Assembly (NCBI GenBank): GCA_003225005.1
Contig: QIAN01000306.1
Span: 1 to 64,000, forward strand
Direction of reading: 5' to 3'
Length of the DNA: 64,000 nucleotides
Origin: Acidobacteriota bacterium
GTDB lineage: Bacteria; Acidobacteriota; Terriglobia; Terriglobales; Acidobacteriaceae
Positions 42,838 to 52,067 of this stretch are shown piece after piece. The translations under genes were made by a program, and so were the position numbers. The notes beneath the pieces are model-generated. The model worked only from the letters and a program-made list of their open reading frames with translations. It was not told the DNA's origin and made no database searches. Numbering within the stretch: the first letter of the stretch is position 1; each line of letters begins with the position of its first letter.

Positions 42838-42865
42838 TTATTACAAGGTTCCGAAAACAAGTCAA
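42838..42865 (-). promoter_or_regulatory. Sigma-70-type promoter candidate for rpsU
   Basis: On the minus strand TTGACT (42860-42865) is followed after 16 nt by TAATAA (42838-42843), about 43 nt before the rpsU start. Both boxes are close to consensus. Confidence 0.5.
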
Positions 42866-43228
42866 GGGGGAAGTGAAAATTATTTTGGAGATAAGGTGCT
42901 GCTGAGGAAGTGGCACACGACGTGATAGGCGGTTTGTTTTGAAAGAGTTAGTGAAGGGGCAATTAAAACTCAGGATGCTGCCCGAAGCAAATAGCGAGCT
43001 CACAATTCCGACACCGGCATTCTCGGCTTGAGGCAGTTTTGCCGCCGCTGGTAGTGGATCGGGTACGGAGGCCGGGCCGGATGGGGAGACGGATTGTTTG
43101 TACGGCACGCTGTGAAGAGGAAGGCCGTGATACGCACCGTTCTTTTTTGAATTTCGTCCCAGAGTGGGAAAGCGAGTTTACGAGGTCGTGGGGCGTCGTG
43201 CTATGTTCAATGATTCTCATGGAAAATC
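42866..43228. other. Spacer between rpsU and the carbonic anhydrase gene
   Basis: No supported gene here. Short frames occur on both strands, but none has family-like sequence. Confidence 0.4.
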
Positions 43229-43756
43229 ATGATCCGCTCCTATAAAAGCGTGAGGCCCACGATCCCGGCGTCCTGTTACGTGGACGATTCGGCGCAAATT
43301 ATTGGCGACGTGGTGCTCGGAGAGCACGCTTCAGTATGGATGTGCGCGGTGCTGCGTGGCGATGTGCATTCGGTCCGCATCGGGGCGCACTCGAATGTGC
43401 AAGATTGCAGCGTGCTGCATGGGATGAAAGAACAGTATGGCGTGTTTCTCGGTGAATATGTCACCGTGGGCCATTCGGTCACGCTGCACGGGTGCGTGAT
43501 TGAAGATCGGTGCCTGATTGGGATGGGATCGATTGTTCTCAATGGCGCGAAGATTGGGGCGGGATCAATCGTCGCTGCCGGAACCCTCATCCCAGAGAAG
43601 ACAGTGGTCGAGCCCGGATCGTTGTGGATGGGATCTCCAGGAAAGTTTCGGCGCAAACTGGATGACCAGGATCAGGAAACGATCCTGCGGTATGCGCGAA
43701 ACTATCTGGGTTACAAACAGGAGTATTTGGCGGAGAGAAAAGTGCAGAGCACCTAG
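43229..43756 (+). CDS. Gamma carbonic anhydrase-like protein (left-handed beta-helix)
   Basis: A 175-residue protein made of hexapeptide strands (IIGDVVLGEHASVWMCAVLRGD, IGAHSNVQDCSVLHG, VTVGHSVTLHGCVIEDRCLIGMGSIVL and so on). The family's metal-binding histidines are visible at SVLHG and GHSVTLHGC. Homologues are called gamma-carbonic-anhydrase, PaaY or YrdA-like; many hydrate CO2, some hydrolyse thioesters. It stands alone, with REP-like hairpins following. Confidence 0.9.
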   Translation: MIRSYKSVRPTIPASCYVDDSAQIIGDVVLGEHASVWMCAVLRGDVHSVRIGAHSNVQDCSVLHGMKEQYGVFLGEYVTVGHSVTLHGCVIEDRCLIGMGSIVLNGAKIGAGSIVAAGTLIPEKTVVEPGSLWMGSPGKFRRKLDDQDQETILRYARNYLGYKQEYLAERKVQST

Positions 43757-43835
43757 GGGCAAGCGAGGCCCGAGTATGGGTGCCGGTTACCCAGCAATGA
43801 CAAAAGCGCGTCCTGGAGGGACACCTGACAATAGC

Positions 43836-43990
43836 CCGCGGTTTACACGCGGGGTGGGCGTAATGAACGGAATTCGGTCCCGTTAGGACGGCTGAAAATT
43901 ACCCGAAAAGGTTGCGCATCATTTCAATCGTGCCTACGGCAGGAGTGCGAAAGGCGCAGCTTACCCGCCACTGAAGTGGCGGGCTATTTT
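43836..43990. repeat. REP-like hairpins
   Basis: Two stem-loops in the spacer before hisS: GCCCGCGGTTTACACGCGGGGTGGGC (about 43836-43861) and the perfect CCCGCCACTGAAGTGGCGGG followed by CTATTTT (about 43963-43988). They look like mobile REP-type palindromes; the second could also act as a terminator. The spacer 43757-44067 holds no gene. Confidence 0.55.
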
Positions 43991-44017
43991 CCGAGGTCCT
44001 CCGGGACCTTCGTTGCT

Positions 44018-44049
44018 GGCTGAATGCTGAGTGCTGACTGCGGAATGCT
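44018..44049. repeat. Word repeat (GCTGAATGCTGAGTGCTGA type)
   Basis: GGCTGAATGCTGAGTGCTGACTGCGGAATGCT precedes hisS. The same words recur near 6015-6035, 50171-50200 (inverted) and 50240-50272. Confidence 0.6.
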
Positions 44050-44067
44050 CTGGGTCCAACAACTGAC

Positions 44068-45354
44068 ATGATCAAAGCTGTCCGAGGAACCCGCGACCTG
44101 CTGCCGCCTGAAACGGCGCTGTGGAATTTTGTGGAGTCGGCAGTGCGCGACGTGTTTCGCGCCTACAACTTCCAGGAGATTCGCACGCCCATTTTCGAGG
44201 AGACCGCCTTATTCTCCCGCAGCGTGGGAGAAGAGACGGACATCGTCGGAAAAGAGATGTACACATGGCAAGATCGTGGACGGGCTGAGAGCGACAGAGG
44301 CCAGTCGCTGACGTTACGGCCCGAGAACACCGCGGGCGTTGTCCGCGCTTACATCGAACACAAACTTTGGGATCGCGGACTGAACAAGCTCTACTATATC
44401 GGTCCGCAGTTTCGACGCGAGCGCCCACAAAAAGGCCGCTACCGGCAGTTTTATCAGATCGGCGCAGAGGTGCTGGGGCCGCCGTCAGCGGGCAGCGAGT
44501 CTCCAGCACGCGACGCGGAACTGCTGGAGATGCTGGCCACCCTGCTCGACCGTCTGGGCATTACGGGATGGAATTTAGAACTGAATTCGGTTGGCTGTCC
44601 TAACGACCGCGCGAAGTTTAACGAAGCTCTCCGCAAGGCGCTTGAACCGGTCGTGGGCAAGATGTGCGCGGATTGCCAGCGCCGCGCCCTCAGCAACCCA
44701 CTCCGCGTATTCGACTGCAAGGTGCCCGAGGATCAGCCGATCATCGAAAACCTTCCGCGCATAAGCCGGTTCTTGGATGAACCGTGCCGCGCGCATTTTG
44801 AAGCCGTGCAGGCGATTCTCCGGACTGTAGGCGTGCCGTTCACTTTGAATGACCGCTTGGTGCGGGGGCTGGATTACTACACGCGCACGGCATTCGAATT
44901 TACCCACGGAGCGCTGGGCGCACAAAATGCGATTCTGGGCGGGGGACGCTACGACGGATTATCCGAAGCTCTGGGTGGCCCGGCAGCGCCGGGGATCGGG
45001 TTTGCCATCGGCGAAGACCGGCTGGTCCTGTCGTTGCAGGAATCAGCCTCGGCCGAAGCCGTAGTGCGCAGGCCGGATGTGTACGTCGCTCCGCTCGGCG
45101 CGCGGATGAACCCCGACGCAGCACGGCTGGCGCGAGAATTGCGCCGGCACGATCTGGTGGTGGAGCTGGGCGATGAGACTTTCCGTCTGAAAAAGTCGTT
45201 CGAGGCGGCGACCAAAGCGGGAGCGAAGTATATTTTGATCGTTGGCGAAAATGAGGTTAAGGCAGATGCATTCGCACTCAAGAATCTTGAGACCGGGGAG
45301 CAGATTTCGATCGTGCGCTCGGAGTTGGCAGGAAAAATCCAAGCCGGACGCTGA
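44068..45354 (+). CDS. hisS: Histidine--tRNA ligase
   Basis: A 428-residue class II synthetase. It has VRGTRDLLPPETALWNF at the start, motif 1 around FQEIRTPIFEETALF, motif 2 in YIGPQFRRERPQKGRYRQFYQIGAE, the His-specific LVRGLDYYTRTAFEF, motif 3 in APGIGFAIGEDRL and a C-terminal anticodon-binding domain (VYVAPLGARMN). It charges tRNA-His. The length is normal. Confidence 0.97.
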   Translation: MIKAVRGTRDLLPPETALWNFVESAVRDVFRAYNFQEIRTPIFEETALFSRSVGEETDIVGKEMYTWQDRGRAESDRGQSLTLRPENTAGVVRAYIEHKLWDRGLNKLYYIGPQFRRERPQKGRYRQFYQIGAEVLGPPSAGSESPARDAELLEMLATLLDRLGITGWNLELNSVGCPNDRAKFNEALRKALEPVVGKMCADCQRRALSNPLRVFDCKVPEDQPIIENLPRISRFLDEPCRAHFEAVQAILRTVGVPFTLNDRLVRGLDYYTRTAFEFTHGALGAQNAILGGGRYDGLSEALGGPAAPGIGFAIGEDRLVLSLQESASAEAVVRRPDVYVAPLGARMNPDAARLARELRRHDLVVELGDETFRLKKSFEAATKAGAKYILIVGENEVKADAFALKNLETGEQISIVRSELAGKIQAGR

Positions 45355-45427
45355 CTTGTTCGTGAATGTTGACTTTGATTGTGAAATGAAAAACGGCCCA
45401 TGTTTGGCGGTCCTCAGGAGGAGATCC

Positions 45428-45913
45428 ATGAAAGCTCAACGTCTGGTCTACGCTTTTCTTTTTTGCATTGGCGCGGTGGTCACGGGGACGGCCCAAGCTC
45501 CCGCGCAGGCTGGCACGGCGGCAACGTCTTTGAGTCCGCTAGAACAGGCGATGATCGCCAATGAGAAGGCTTTCATCGTTGCGACCACCAAGCGCGACAA
45601 GGATTATTTCAAACGTACCTTGACCGGTGACTATTCCCTCGTCGGCTATGACGGTCAGCTGCATGATCGAGAAGAGATCGAAACTGATCTGAGCAGCGGT
45701 GGCGTGGACCTGATGCCCTACAACATGAAAGTGGTGGAATTAAGCGAGGGCACGGCCATCGTCACCTACGATGTGGTCTTCCGTGTTCCGGCGGCAGAGG
45801 ACCAGGGTCCGCCTCCGCGTTATCAGCATTGGAGCTCGGTTTGGGTGAAGCAGGGCGATGCGTGGAAGTTGAAGTTTCAGCAGACGACGCCGACACATTG
45901 GGGAGACTGGTAG
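45428..45913 (+). CDS. Exported DUF4440 / NTF2-like protein
   Basis: A 161-residue protein from ATG 45428, with AGGAGGA about 6 nt before it. The signal (LVYAFLFCIGAVVTGTAQAPAQA) is followed by an NTF2-like cone fold: LEQAMIANEKAFIVATTKRDKDYF, LTGDYSLVGYDGQLHDREEI, VVELSEGTAIVTYDVVFRV and VWVKQGDAWKLKFQQTT. Such proteins bind small ligands or act as minor enzymes; nothing more specific is visible. It lies 73 nt after hisS. Confidence 0.8.
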   Translation: MKAQRLVYAFLFCIGAVVTGTAQAPAQAGTAATSLSPLEQAMIANEKAFIVATTKRDKDYFKRTLTGDYSLVGYDGQLHDREEIETDLSSGGVDLMPYNMKVVELSEGTAIVTYDVVFRVPAAEDQGPPPRYQHWSSVWVKQGDAWKLKFQQTTPTHWGDW

Positions 45914-46158
45914 GAACCTCACAGTCGATGAGTTTACGGTTGCCCATACGTCAGCGGTGACTTTGCGGGGCATCCTGAGACGATTCCGCGATTGCCCCTG
46001 AAATCGGGTTCAGGCTGGACCTGCCTGGTGAGCCTCCCGGGGAGCGGGCCAAACCGTCCCGTTTCCTGTCTGCAGCTCGCGAAAGCACTACGCACCTATC
46101 TCCCCGTTTATAATCTCTGATTCGGCTTTCGCCACATCTCTCACTGTAAGGACACCAC

Positions 46159-48012
46159 TTGCTCGACTTTCTCGGAGATCTTCGACGGACGCATATGTGT
46201 GGAGCGCTGCGCGCTTCAGACTCAGGTAAAAAGGCCGTGCTCATGGGCTGGGTAAACCGGCGACGCGACCTCGGCAACCTGATCTTCGTCGATCTGCGCG
46301 ACCGCAGTGGCGTGACGCAAGTCGTTTTTAACGAGGAGCGCGATGCCGCGATTCATGAGAAAGCCTCAGGCCTGCGCAACGAGTACGTGATCGCGGTGAC
46401 CGGCCGGGTGAAGCAGCGCGATCCAAACACCGTCAACAAAAACATCCCCACGGGCGAAGTAGAGCTGGTGGCAGAGGAGATCCGTCTTCTCAACGAGTCC
46501 AAGCAGCCTCCGTTTCTGCCCGGCGATACGGCGCTGACCAACGAAGAAACACGGCTGAAGTATCGCTACATCGATCTGCGGCGCGACGTGATGCAGTTCA
46601 ACATCGAAATGCGGCACAAGGTAGCGCTCGCCATCCGCAATTATCTGGCGGGACAGGGATTCTTTGAGATTGAGACGCCATTCATGACGCGCTCAACTCC
46701 GGAGGGTGCGCGCGACTATCTCGTTCCCAGCCGCGTACAGCCGGGAACATTTTATGCGCTACCCCAGTCGCCGCAGTTGTTCAAGCAAATCCTGATGATT
46801 TCAGGCTTCGACAAATACTTCCAGATCGTGCGTTGCTTCCGCGACGAGGACCTCCGCGCCGACCGCCAGCCGGAGTTTACGCAAATCGATTTGGAGATGT
46901 CGTATCCGCAGCCGGAGCGGGTGTGGGAAGTGGTTGAGGGATTTCTGGCTGCTGCATTCAAGGCGGCTGGACATGACATCAAAGTGCCGTTTCCCCGTAT
47001 GGACTACGACGAAGCCATCCGGCTGTATGGCATCGACAAGCCGGACTTGCGGCTGCCCGCATTTGCAGATGTACGGGACTGCTTCACCGCAGAGAACTTG
47101 CAAGAGCTGGCCATCAATCCGAATCTGCCGGTGATCGCAATTCGCACGCCCAGGGTCGGCGAACTCTCGCGCAAGGAGCGCGATGACATCAAGCCCATGT
47201 TCCACGCCAAGGGCGAGGCGAAACTGTTCGAAGACTTCAAGCGCGTCGGCAACAAGTTTCCCGCCGCGGCGGCCGAAATCGCAAAGAAGGCCGGAATGGA
47301 CGAGAGCGACCTGGTTGTATTAGTGAGCGGCTCCGCCCTGGCTGGACCACAAACGGCACTGCCCGCGCACCGCAAAGTTACGCCTCAGGAGTTGGCTATC
47401 TACGCGTCGGCGGGTCTGTTGCGTCTGGCATTGGCGCAGAAATATGCGGACAGGCACGGCATCTTTGCCAAGACCGGCGACCCGGGCAAAGATTTCCGCT
47501 TCGTATGGGTGACGAATTTCCCCATGTTTGAGTGGGACGAGGCCGACAAGCGCTGGAACGCGGCGCACCATCCGTTTACCTCGCCCCACGAGGAAGACAT
47601 GCCGAAGCTTGAGACAGGCGTTGAGTTAGTCAGCGATCCCCAATCGGCGCTGAGCGCGGTGCGCGCGCTGGCTTACGACGTGGTCCTCAATGGTACGGAG
47701 CTAGGCTCAGGCTCAATTCGTATTCACCGCCAGGATGTGCAGCGCAGAATTTTCCGCGCGCTGGGCATGACCGAAGAAGAAGCCCGCTCCCGCTTTGGAT
47801 TCTTCCTCGAGGCACTGGAGTATGGCACGCCTCCGCACGGAGGCATCGCGCTAGGCCTCGACCGCATTGTCATGATTCTCGCCGGAGCGGAGAGTTTGCG
47901 CGAGGTAATTCCATTCCCAAAGACCGCGCGGGCCGTGGATTTGATGGTCGATGCGCCTACACCGGTGGGAGAGAGGCAGTTGCGCGAACTGGGGATTGTG
48001 GTGAAGAAATAG
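46159..48012 (+). CDS. aspS: Aspartate--tRNA ligase
   Basis: A 617-residue class II synthetase. The N-terminal OB anticodon domain (LDFLGDLRRTHMCGALRAS, VLMGWVNRRRDLGNLIFVDLRD) is followed by a catalytic core with IETPFMTRSTPEGARDYLVP, QSPQLFKQILMISGFDKYFQI, RCFRDEDLRADRQPEFTQID, the bacterial GAD insertion (about 290-420) and GGIALGLDRIVMILAG. It starts at a TTG at 46159, which matches the family N-terminus; an ATG lies 12 codons later. TTATAAT at 46108-46114 may be a -10 box. Confidence 0.96.
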   Translation: MLDFLGDLRRTHMCGALRASDSGKKAVLMGWVNRRRDLGNLIFVDLRDRSGVTQVVFNEERDAAIHEKASGLRNEYVIAVTGRVKQRDPNTVNKNIPTGEVELVAEEIRLLNESKQPPFLPGDTALTNEETRLKYRYIDLRRDVMQFNIEMRHKVALAIRNYLAGQGFFEIETPFMTRSTPEGARDYLVPSRVQPGTFYALPQSPQLFKQILMISGFDKYFQIVRCFRDEDLRADRQPEFTQIDLEMSYPQPERVWEVVEGFLAAAFKAAGHDIKVPFPRMDYDEAIRLYGIDKPDLRLPAFADVRDCFTAENLQELAINPNLPVIAIRTPRVGELSRKERDDIKPMFHAKGEAKLFEDFKRVGNKFPAAAAEIAKKAGMDESDLVVLVSGSALAGPQTALPAHRKVTPQELAIYASAGLLRLALAQKYADRHGIFAKTGDPGKDFRFVWVTNFPMFEWDEADKRWNAAHHPFTSPHEEDMPKLETGVELVSDPQSALSAVRALAYDVVLNGTELGSGSIRIHRQDVQRRIFRALGMTEEEARSRFGFFLEALEYGTPPHGGIALGLDRIVMILAGAESLREVIPFPKTARAVDLMVDAPTPVGERQLRELGIVVKK

Positions 48013-48137
48013 TCTGTTCGCAGTCCTCCTGCGAGCCCGATCTATCCCCATATCGATTGGTGTGATTTCAGATGCTTTGCTTTTACTCTGCTGTCTGCGA
48101 AACTGGCCACTAGCGATTAAATTACTTTCATCTTCCC

Positions 48138-50171
48138 ATGGGACGCATCCACGTTCTCTCAGAAGCCGTTGCCAACAAGATCGCCGCGGGCGAAGTGGTG
48201 GAGCGGCCTGCCTCGGTGGTGAAGGAGTTGCTCGAGAACTCGCTCGACGCGGGCGCAGCGCGGATCAAAATCAACGTGGAGGCAGGCGGCAAGAGGCTGA
48301 TCCAGGTCGTCGACAACGGATGCGGCATGGTGCGCGACGATGCCATGCTGGCCTTCGAGCGGCACGCCACATCGAAAATCAAAGATGCGGAAGATTTGCT
48401 GAGCGTGGCCACGTTGGGCTTTCGTGGGGAGGCGCTCCCGTCGATTGCCTCGGTGTCGCGGCTGCGGCTGGAAACTTGCGCGGCGAAGAACGGCCCCGAC
48501 GACGATGTAGCCGGGACGGTAATCGAGATCAACGGAGGCAAAATCGCCCGAGTGGAAGATGCTGGGCTGCCAGCGGGCACTTCCATTACAGTGCGCGATC
48601 TCTTCTTCAATACTCCAGCGCGAAAAAGGTTCCTGAAGGCGGAGTCGACCGAACTTTCACACATCGCGTCGCTGGTCACACATTATGCGCTGGCGCATCC
48701 CGACAAGCACTTCGAATTGCATTCCGCCACCAACGCCATGCTGGTGGCGCCTCCGGTGGCCGGGTACGGCGAGCGCGTGTACCAGGTGTTTGGCAAGGAG
48801 ACGCTTGAACAATTGATTGCTGTGGCGGCGGTGCAACCGTTCGAGCGAGTGGGGCTGCCACAGCCTCCGCCCTGGCGGCGCGCGGAAGTGGATGAAGACC
48901 AAGACGAGGACGCCCGCACGACTGGCCGTTCGGCGACCGATCCGGGCGAGATGCGGATTCACGGATTCGTTTCGAAGCCGGAGATCCAGAAACTGAATCG
49001 CAACTCAATTTTTATTTTCGTCAACCGACGGTTGATTCGCGACCGGCTGGTGCAGCACGCGCTGACCGAGGCCTATCGCAACATTCTTCCGCCCACGGTG
49101 TATCCCGTGGTGCTCCTATTTCTGGAGCTACCGGCCGCGGAGGTGGATGTGAACGTGCATCCCTCAAAAACCGAGGTGCGATTCAGGCAGCAGACGGTGA
49201 TGCACGATTTTGTGCGCGACTCGGTACGCGCAGCGTTGATGAAAGCGCGCCCGGTGCCGCAGTTCGTGGCGGAAATTCATGCGCATGCGACCGCGAGCTC
49301 GGGACTGACACCGGGAGCCAGAGCCGGAGATTGGGCGGTCTCCGAAGGTGGCGTCTTGACGCTGGACGCGGCACCTGCGGCAGGCACGACAGCGCATCAG
49401 CCCCGCGCGGGCGTGGCATTCACGCTGCAGCCGCCAACCATGCCGCCGGGTTCAGCGCGACTACAGTTTGATGGCGGCATTGCGGTAGAAGCAAACGCGG
49501 CCATTCCTGTGGCGCGCGGACCGGAGGCGATTCCTGATAACGGATGCGCCCCTGCCATCGACGTGACCGAACGAGAGCCAACCCTGGCTTCGCTCGTCAC
49601 GCTCAAGCCGGTCGGCCAAATTCGAAATTCATTCATCCTCGCGGTAAATGAAGACGGCCTATGGATCGTCGACCAGCACGTCGCCCATGAGCGCGTGTTA
49701 TTCGAGCGCGTTCTCAAGCAGCGCGGGGCGCAGAAAGTGGAGAGCCAGCGTTTGCTAATGCCGATTGTGCTGGAACTTTCTCCCGCACAGCAGGCGGTGT
49801 TTACGGAGATCTCCGACGAATTGCAGCGCAACGGATTCGAGGTAGAGCCATTCGGCGCCCGCAGCGTGGCGGTGAAGGTCGCCCCCGCAGGAGTGGAAGC
49901 CGCGGCGGTCGAACACATGCTGCACGAGCTGCTCGATCAGTTCTCACGCGAAGAGCAATCACTGAATCTGGAGAAGATTCGGGCGCGCATTGCTGCATCC
50001 ATCGCGTGCCACGCTGCCATCAAGGTCAACATGCCCCTCGAGCAAAACAAAATGGAGTGGCTGCTCGCCGAACTAGCCAAGACCGATCACCCGTACACTT
50101 GCCCCCACGGCCGGCCGGTCGTGCTCAGGTATTCTATGAAAGACATTCAAAAGGCCTTTAAGAGGATCTAG
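48138..50171 (+). CDS. mutL: DNA mismatch repair protein MutL
   Basis: A 677-residue GHKL ATPase. The N-terminal motifs are NKIAAGEVVERPASVVKELLENSLDA, VVDNGCGM, RHATSKI and GFRGEALPSIASVS. The linker (about 340-480) is Pro/Ala rich. The C-terminal domain carries the metal-site motif as DQHVAHERVLFE (consensus DQHA(X)2E(X)4E, here Val for Ala), then ACHAAIKVNMPL and CPHGRPV, consistent with an endonuclease-type MutL. It couples MutS mismatch recognition to strand removal. No mutS lies in the window. Confidence 0.96.
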   Translation: MGRIHVLSEAVANKIAAGEVVERPASVVKELLENSLDAGAARIKINVEAGGKRLIQVVDNGCGMVRDDAMLAFERHATSKIKDAEDLLSVATLGFRGEALPSIASVSRLRLETCAAKNGPDDDVAGTVIEINGGKIARVEDAGLPAGTSITVRDLFFNTPARKRFLKAESTELSHIASLVTHYALAHPDKHFELHSATNAMLVAPPVAGYGERVYQVFGKETLEQLIAVAAVQPFERVGLPQPPPWRRAEVDEDQDEDARTTGRSATDPGEMRIHGFVSKPEIQKLNRNSIFIFVNRRLIRDRLVQHALTEAYRNILPPTVYPVVLLFLELPAAEVDVNVHPSKTEVRFRQQTVMHDFVRDSVRAALMKARPVPQFVAEIHAHATASSGLTPGARAGDWAVSEGGVLTLDAAPAAGTTAHQPRAGVAFTLQPPTMPPGSARLQFDGGIAVEANAAIPVARGPEAIPDNGCAPAIDVTEREPTLASLVTLKPVGQIRNSFILAVNEDGLWIVDQHVAHERVLFERVLKQRGAQKVESQRLLMPIVLELSPAQQAVFTEISDELQRNGFEVEPFGARSVAVKVAPAGVEAAAVEHMLHELLDQFSREEQSLNLEKIRARIAASIACHAAIKVNMPLEQNKMEWLLAELAKTDHPYTCPHGRPVVLRYSMKDIQKAFKRI

Positions 50172-50272
50172 CATTCAGCACTCAGCCGTCAGCCTTCAGT
50201 CCCTAAGGTGCGGTGCCGCCATCTGCACGAATCATTACTGGCTAAATGCTGGGTGCTGAATGCTGAGTGCTT
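50171..50272. repeat. Inverted word repeats between mutL and the next gene
   Basis: GCATTCAGCACTCAGCCGTCAG (50171-50192) and GGCTAAATGCTGGGTGCTGAATGCTGAGTGCT (50240-50271) are partly complementary and could form a stem-loop. Both belong to the family at 44018-44049. Confidence 0.55.
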
Positions 50273-50280
50273 TGCTCCCC

Positions 50281-51192
50281 ATGACTGAACAAGAACTCCA
50301 GCAGCAGCGCCGCGAGAAGTGGCGGCTCAACGGCAAGCCCATCCGCACCATCGAGGAGGCGCGCGCGTTTGTCGAGTCGGTAGGACTTTGTCTGATGTAT
50401 CCGCTTCGACCAGCGCAGCCGCTGCCAACATTCATCGGGGCGACGATCGGCGGCGAAGATCGGTTGCCGACCTGGCAGCATGCGTATTCTGATCCGCGGA
50501 CCGCCGAGGCAACCCAGATCATGGTTCGGCTTTTGCGCGAGAGGGCCGCCTTTGAAGCGAATTCGTTCGACGAGAACAACGGGCTTCTGATAACGGCGTC
50601 GGCGTTTCCTTATTTCTATGCGCTGGTGGGCGAACGCAACCCAAAGCAGGCGCCTAAGGCGGGCTCGCGCTCTCCATATTCCGCGCTGGCTTGTGATGCG
50701 TTTGAGCTGATACGGCGCGAGGGTCCGATATCAAAGCAAAAAATGCAGGAAGCGCTGGGCGGAAGCATATCGCGGGCAGCGCTGGATAAGGCGCTCGGCG
50801 AGCTGTGGTCGAAGCTGCGCATCACCCGGGTCGATTACAACCCGAGCCAGGGTTCGTCTTGGGATGTCCTCTACCGCTGGGCCCCGGAAGCGGTGAAAGA
50901 AGGAATTGGATTGTCGGTGCCGGAGGCGCTTTCGGGGCTGATCTCAAAATATCTGGAAAGTGTAATCGCCGCCGAGCAAACGGAGTTGGAGTCCTTCTTC
51001 GGAAATTTCGTGCCGCGCTCGCGGGTCAAGGAAGCTGTGAATGCGCTGCTGGCGGCGCGGGAGCTGAGTTTCGTGCATGTCGGCGGCAGATCGATGATCC
51101 AGATCACGCCTGCGAAAGAAGCGGTCATTCCCGCTGCCAGGCCGCATCGCATGGTTAAGCGAGCTTCAAAGCACACGCCTGCGAAAACTTAG
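50281..51192 (+). CDS. Winged-helix protein, possibly AlkZ/YcaQ-related
   Basis: A 303-residue protein from ATG 50281 (MTEQELQQQRREKWRLNG). There is a helical N-terminal half, a winged-helix-like centre (ISKQKMQEALGGSISRAALDKALGELWSKLRITRVDYN) and a C-terminal helical part ending in a basic tail. The layout recalls the DNA-glycosylase AlkZ/YcaQ family, but I see none of its catalytic QxQ/QxD motif, so the name is tentative. It lies next to mutL, which may hint at DNA repair. An ATG at 50260 would fall inside a spacer repeat. Confidence 0.6.
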   Translation: MTEQELQQQRREKWRLNGKPIRTIEEARAFVESVGLCLMYPLRPAQPLPTFIGATIGGEDRLPTWQHAYSDPRTAEATQIMVRLLRERAAFEANSFDENNGLLITASAFPYFYALVGERNPKQAPKAGSRSPYSALACDAFELIRREGPISKQKMQEALGGSISRAALDKALGELWSKLRITRVDYNPSQGSSWDVLYRWAPEAVKEGIGLSVPEALSGLISKYLESVIAAEQTELESFFGNFVPRSRVKEAVNALLAARELSFVHVGGRSMIQITPAKEAVIPAARPHRMVKRASKHTPAKT

Positions 51193-51313
51193 GCACGAGA
51201 ACCTCGACCCTTCCGGCCAACAGTTTTGCGGTCCCTTGCCGTCTCCTGCCTGTTCACCGTCCGGTGGCGGGATTCGTTGCGGAGCTTCTCCGTGTACAAT
51301 CTTTAACTTCGCA

Positions 51314-52018
51314 ATGAATGACAGCTCTCAAAACCACCACGCCAAACGCAAACTGATCATTGCCATTGACGGCCCGGCGGGAGCGGGCAAGAGTACGATC
51401 GCCTCGCGGCTGGCGCGAAAGCTGGGCTACGCGAACCTGGAGAGCGGTGCGATGTACCGTGCGCTGGCACTGAAGGCGATTGACAAAGACGCGTCCTTCG
51501 ACGATGAGGATGGGCTGACAAAGCTGGCACAGAATTCGCGCATCCGGCTGGAGCCGACGATGGGCGGAAACCGCACGCTGCTGGATGGGCACGACATTTC
51601 TTCGCGCATTCGCGAGCGCGATGTGACCGAGGCTGCGTCGCGAGTGTCAGTGCATCCGAGAGTGCGGGAGTGGATGGTGGCGCGGCAGCGCGAGATGGGC
51701 GAGGGTGGCGGCGTAGTGATGGAAGGACGCGACATCGGCACCAAAGTTTTTCCGGACGCGGATTTGAAGATTTTTCTGGATGCCGATCCCGTAGTGCGCG
51801 AGCAGCGGCGGATGGAGCAGCAAAGAGTGAAGGGTGAAGTCGCCGCAGGTCTGGCTGCCGAACTGAGAGAGCGCGATCGCCGCGACCGCACGCGGGCCGT
51901 GTCTCCGCTGGTAGCAGCCAAAGATGCGGTGGTGATTGACTCAACCCAGTTGAGCGAAGATGAGGTCGCGGCGCGAGTAGAGGAGTTGGTTAAAAAGAAA
52001 TTGAATCAGCGGGATTAA
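51314..52018 (+). CDS. cmk: Cytidylate kinase
   Basis: A 234-residue NMP kinase. P-loop: AIDGPAGAGKSTIASRLARKLGY. CMP-binding part: LESGAMYRALALKAID. The LID region RERDRRDRTRAVSPLVAAKDAVVIDST is in place, and GRDIGTKVFPDADLKIFLDAD is typical. It phosphorylates CMP and dCMP. The ATG at 51314 gives the family-length protein; the open frame before it is not conserved. Confidence 0.96.
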   Translation: MNDSSQNHHAKRKLIIAIDGPAGAGKSTIASRLARKLGYANLESGAMYRALALKAIDKDASFDDEDGLTKLAQNSRIRLEPTMGGNRTLLDGHDISSRIRERDVTEAASRVSVHPRVREWMVARQREMGEGGGVVMEGRDIGTKVFPDADLKIFLDADPVVREQRRMEQQRVKGEVAAGLAAELRERDRRDRTRAVSPLVAAKDAVVIDSTQLSEDEVAARVEELVKKKLNQRD

Positions 52019-52067
52019 GGCTTTGACGCGATTGTTAATCCTTCCATCCCTTCCCTGATCAAATTCC

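Noticed and set aside
45914-46158. tRNA gene in the spacer before aspS
   Set aside because: No cloverleaf or TTC-type T-arm found on reading both strands; only a TATAAT-like box.
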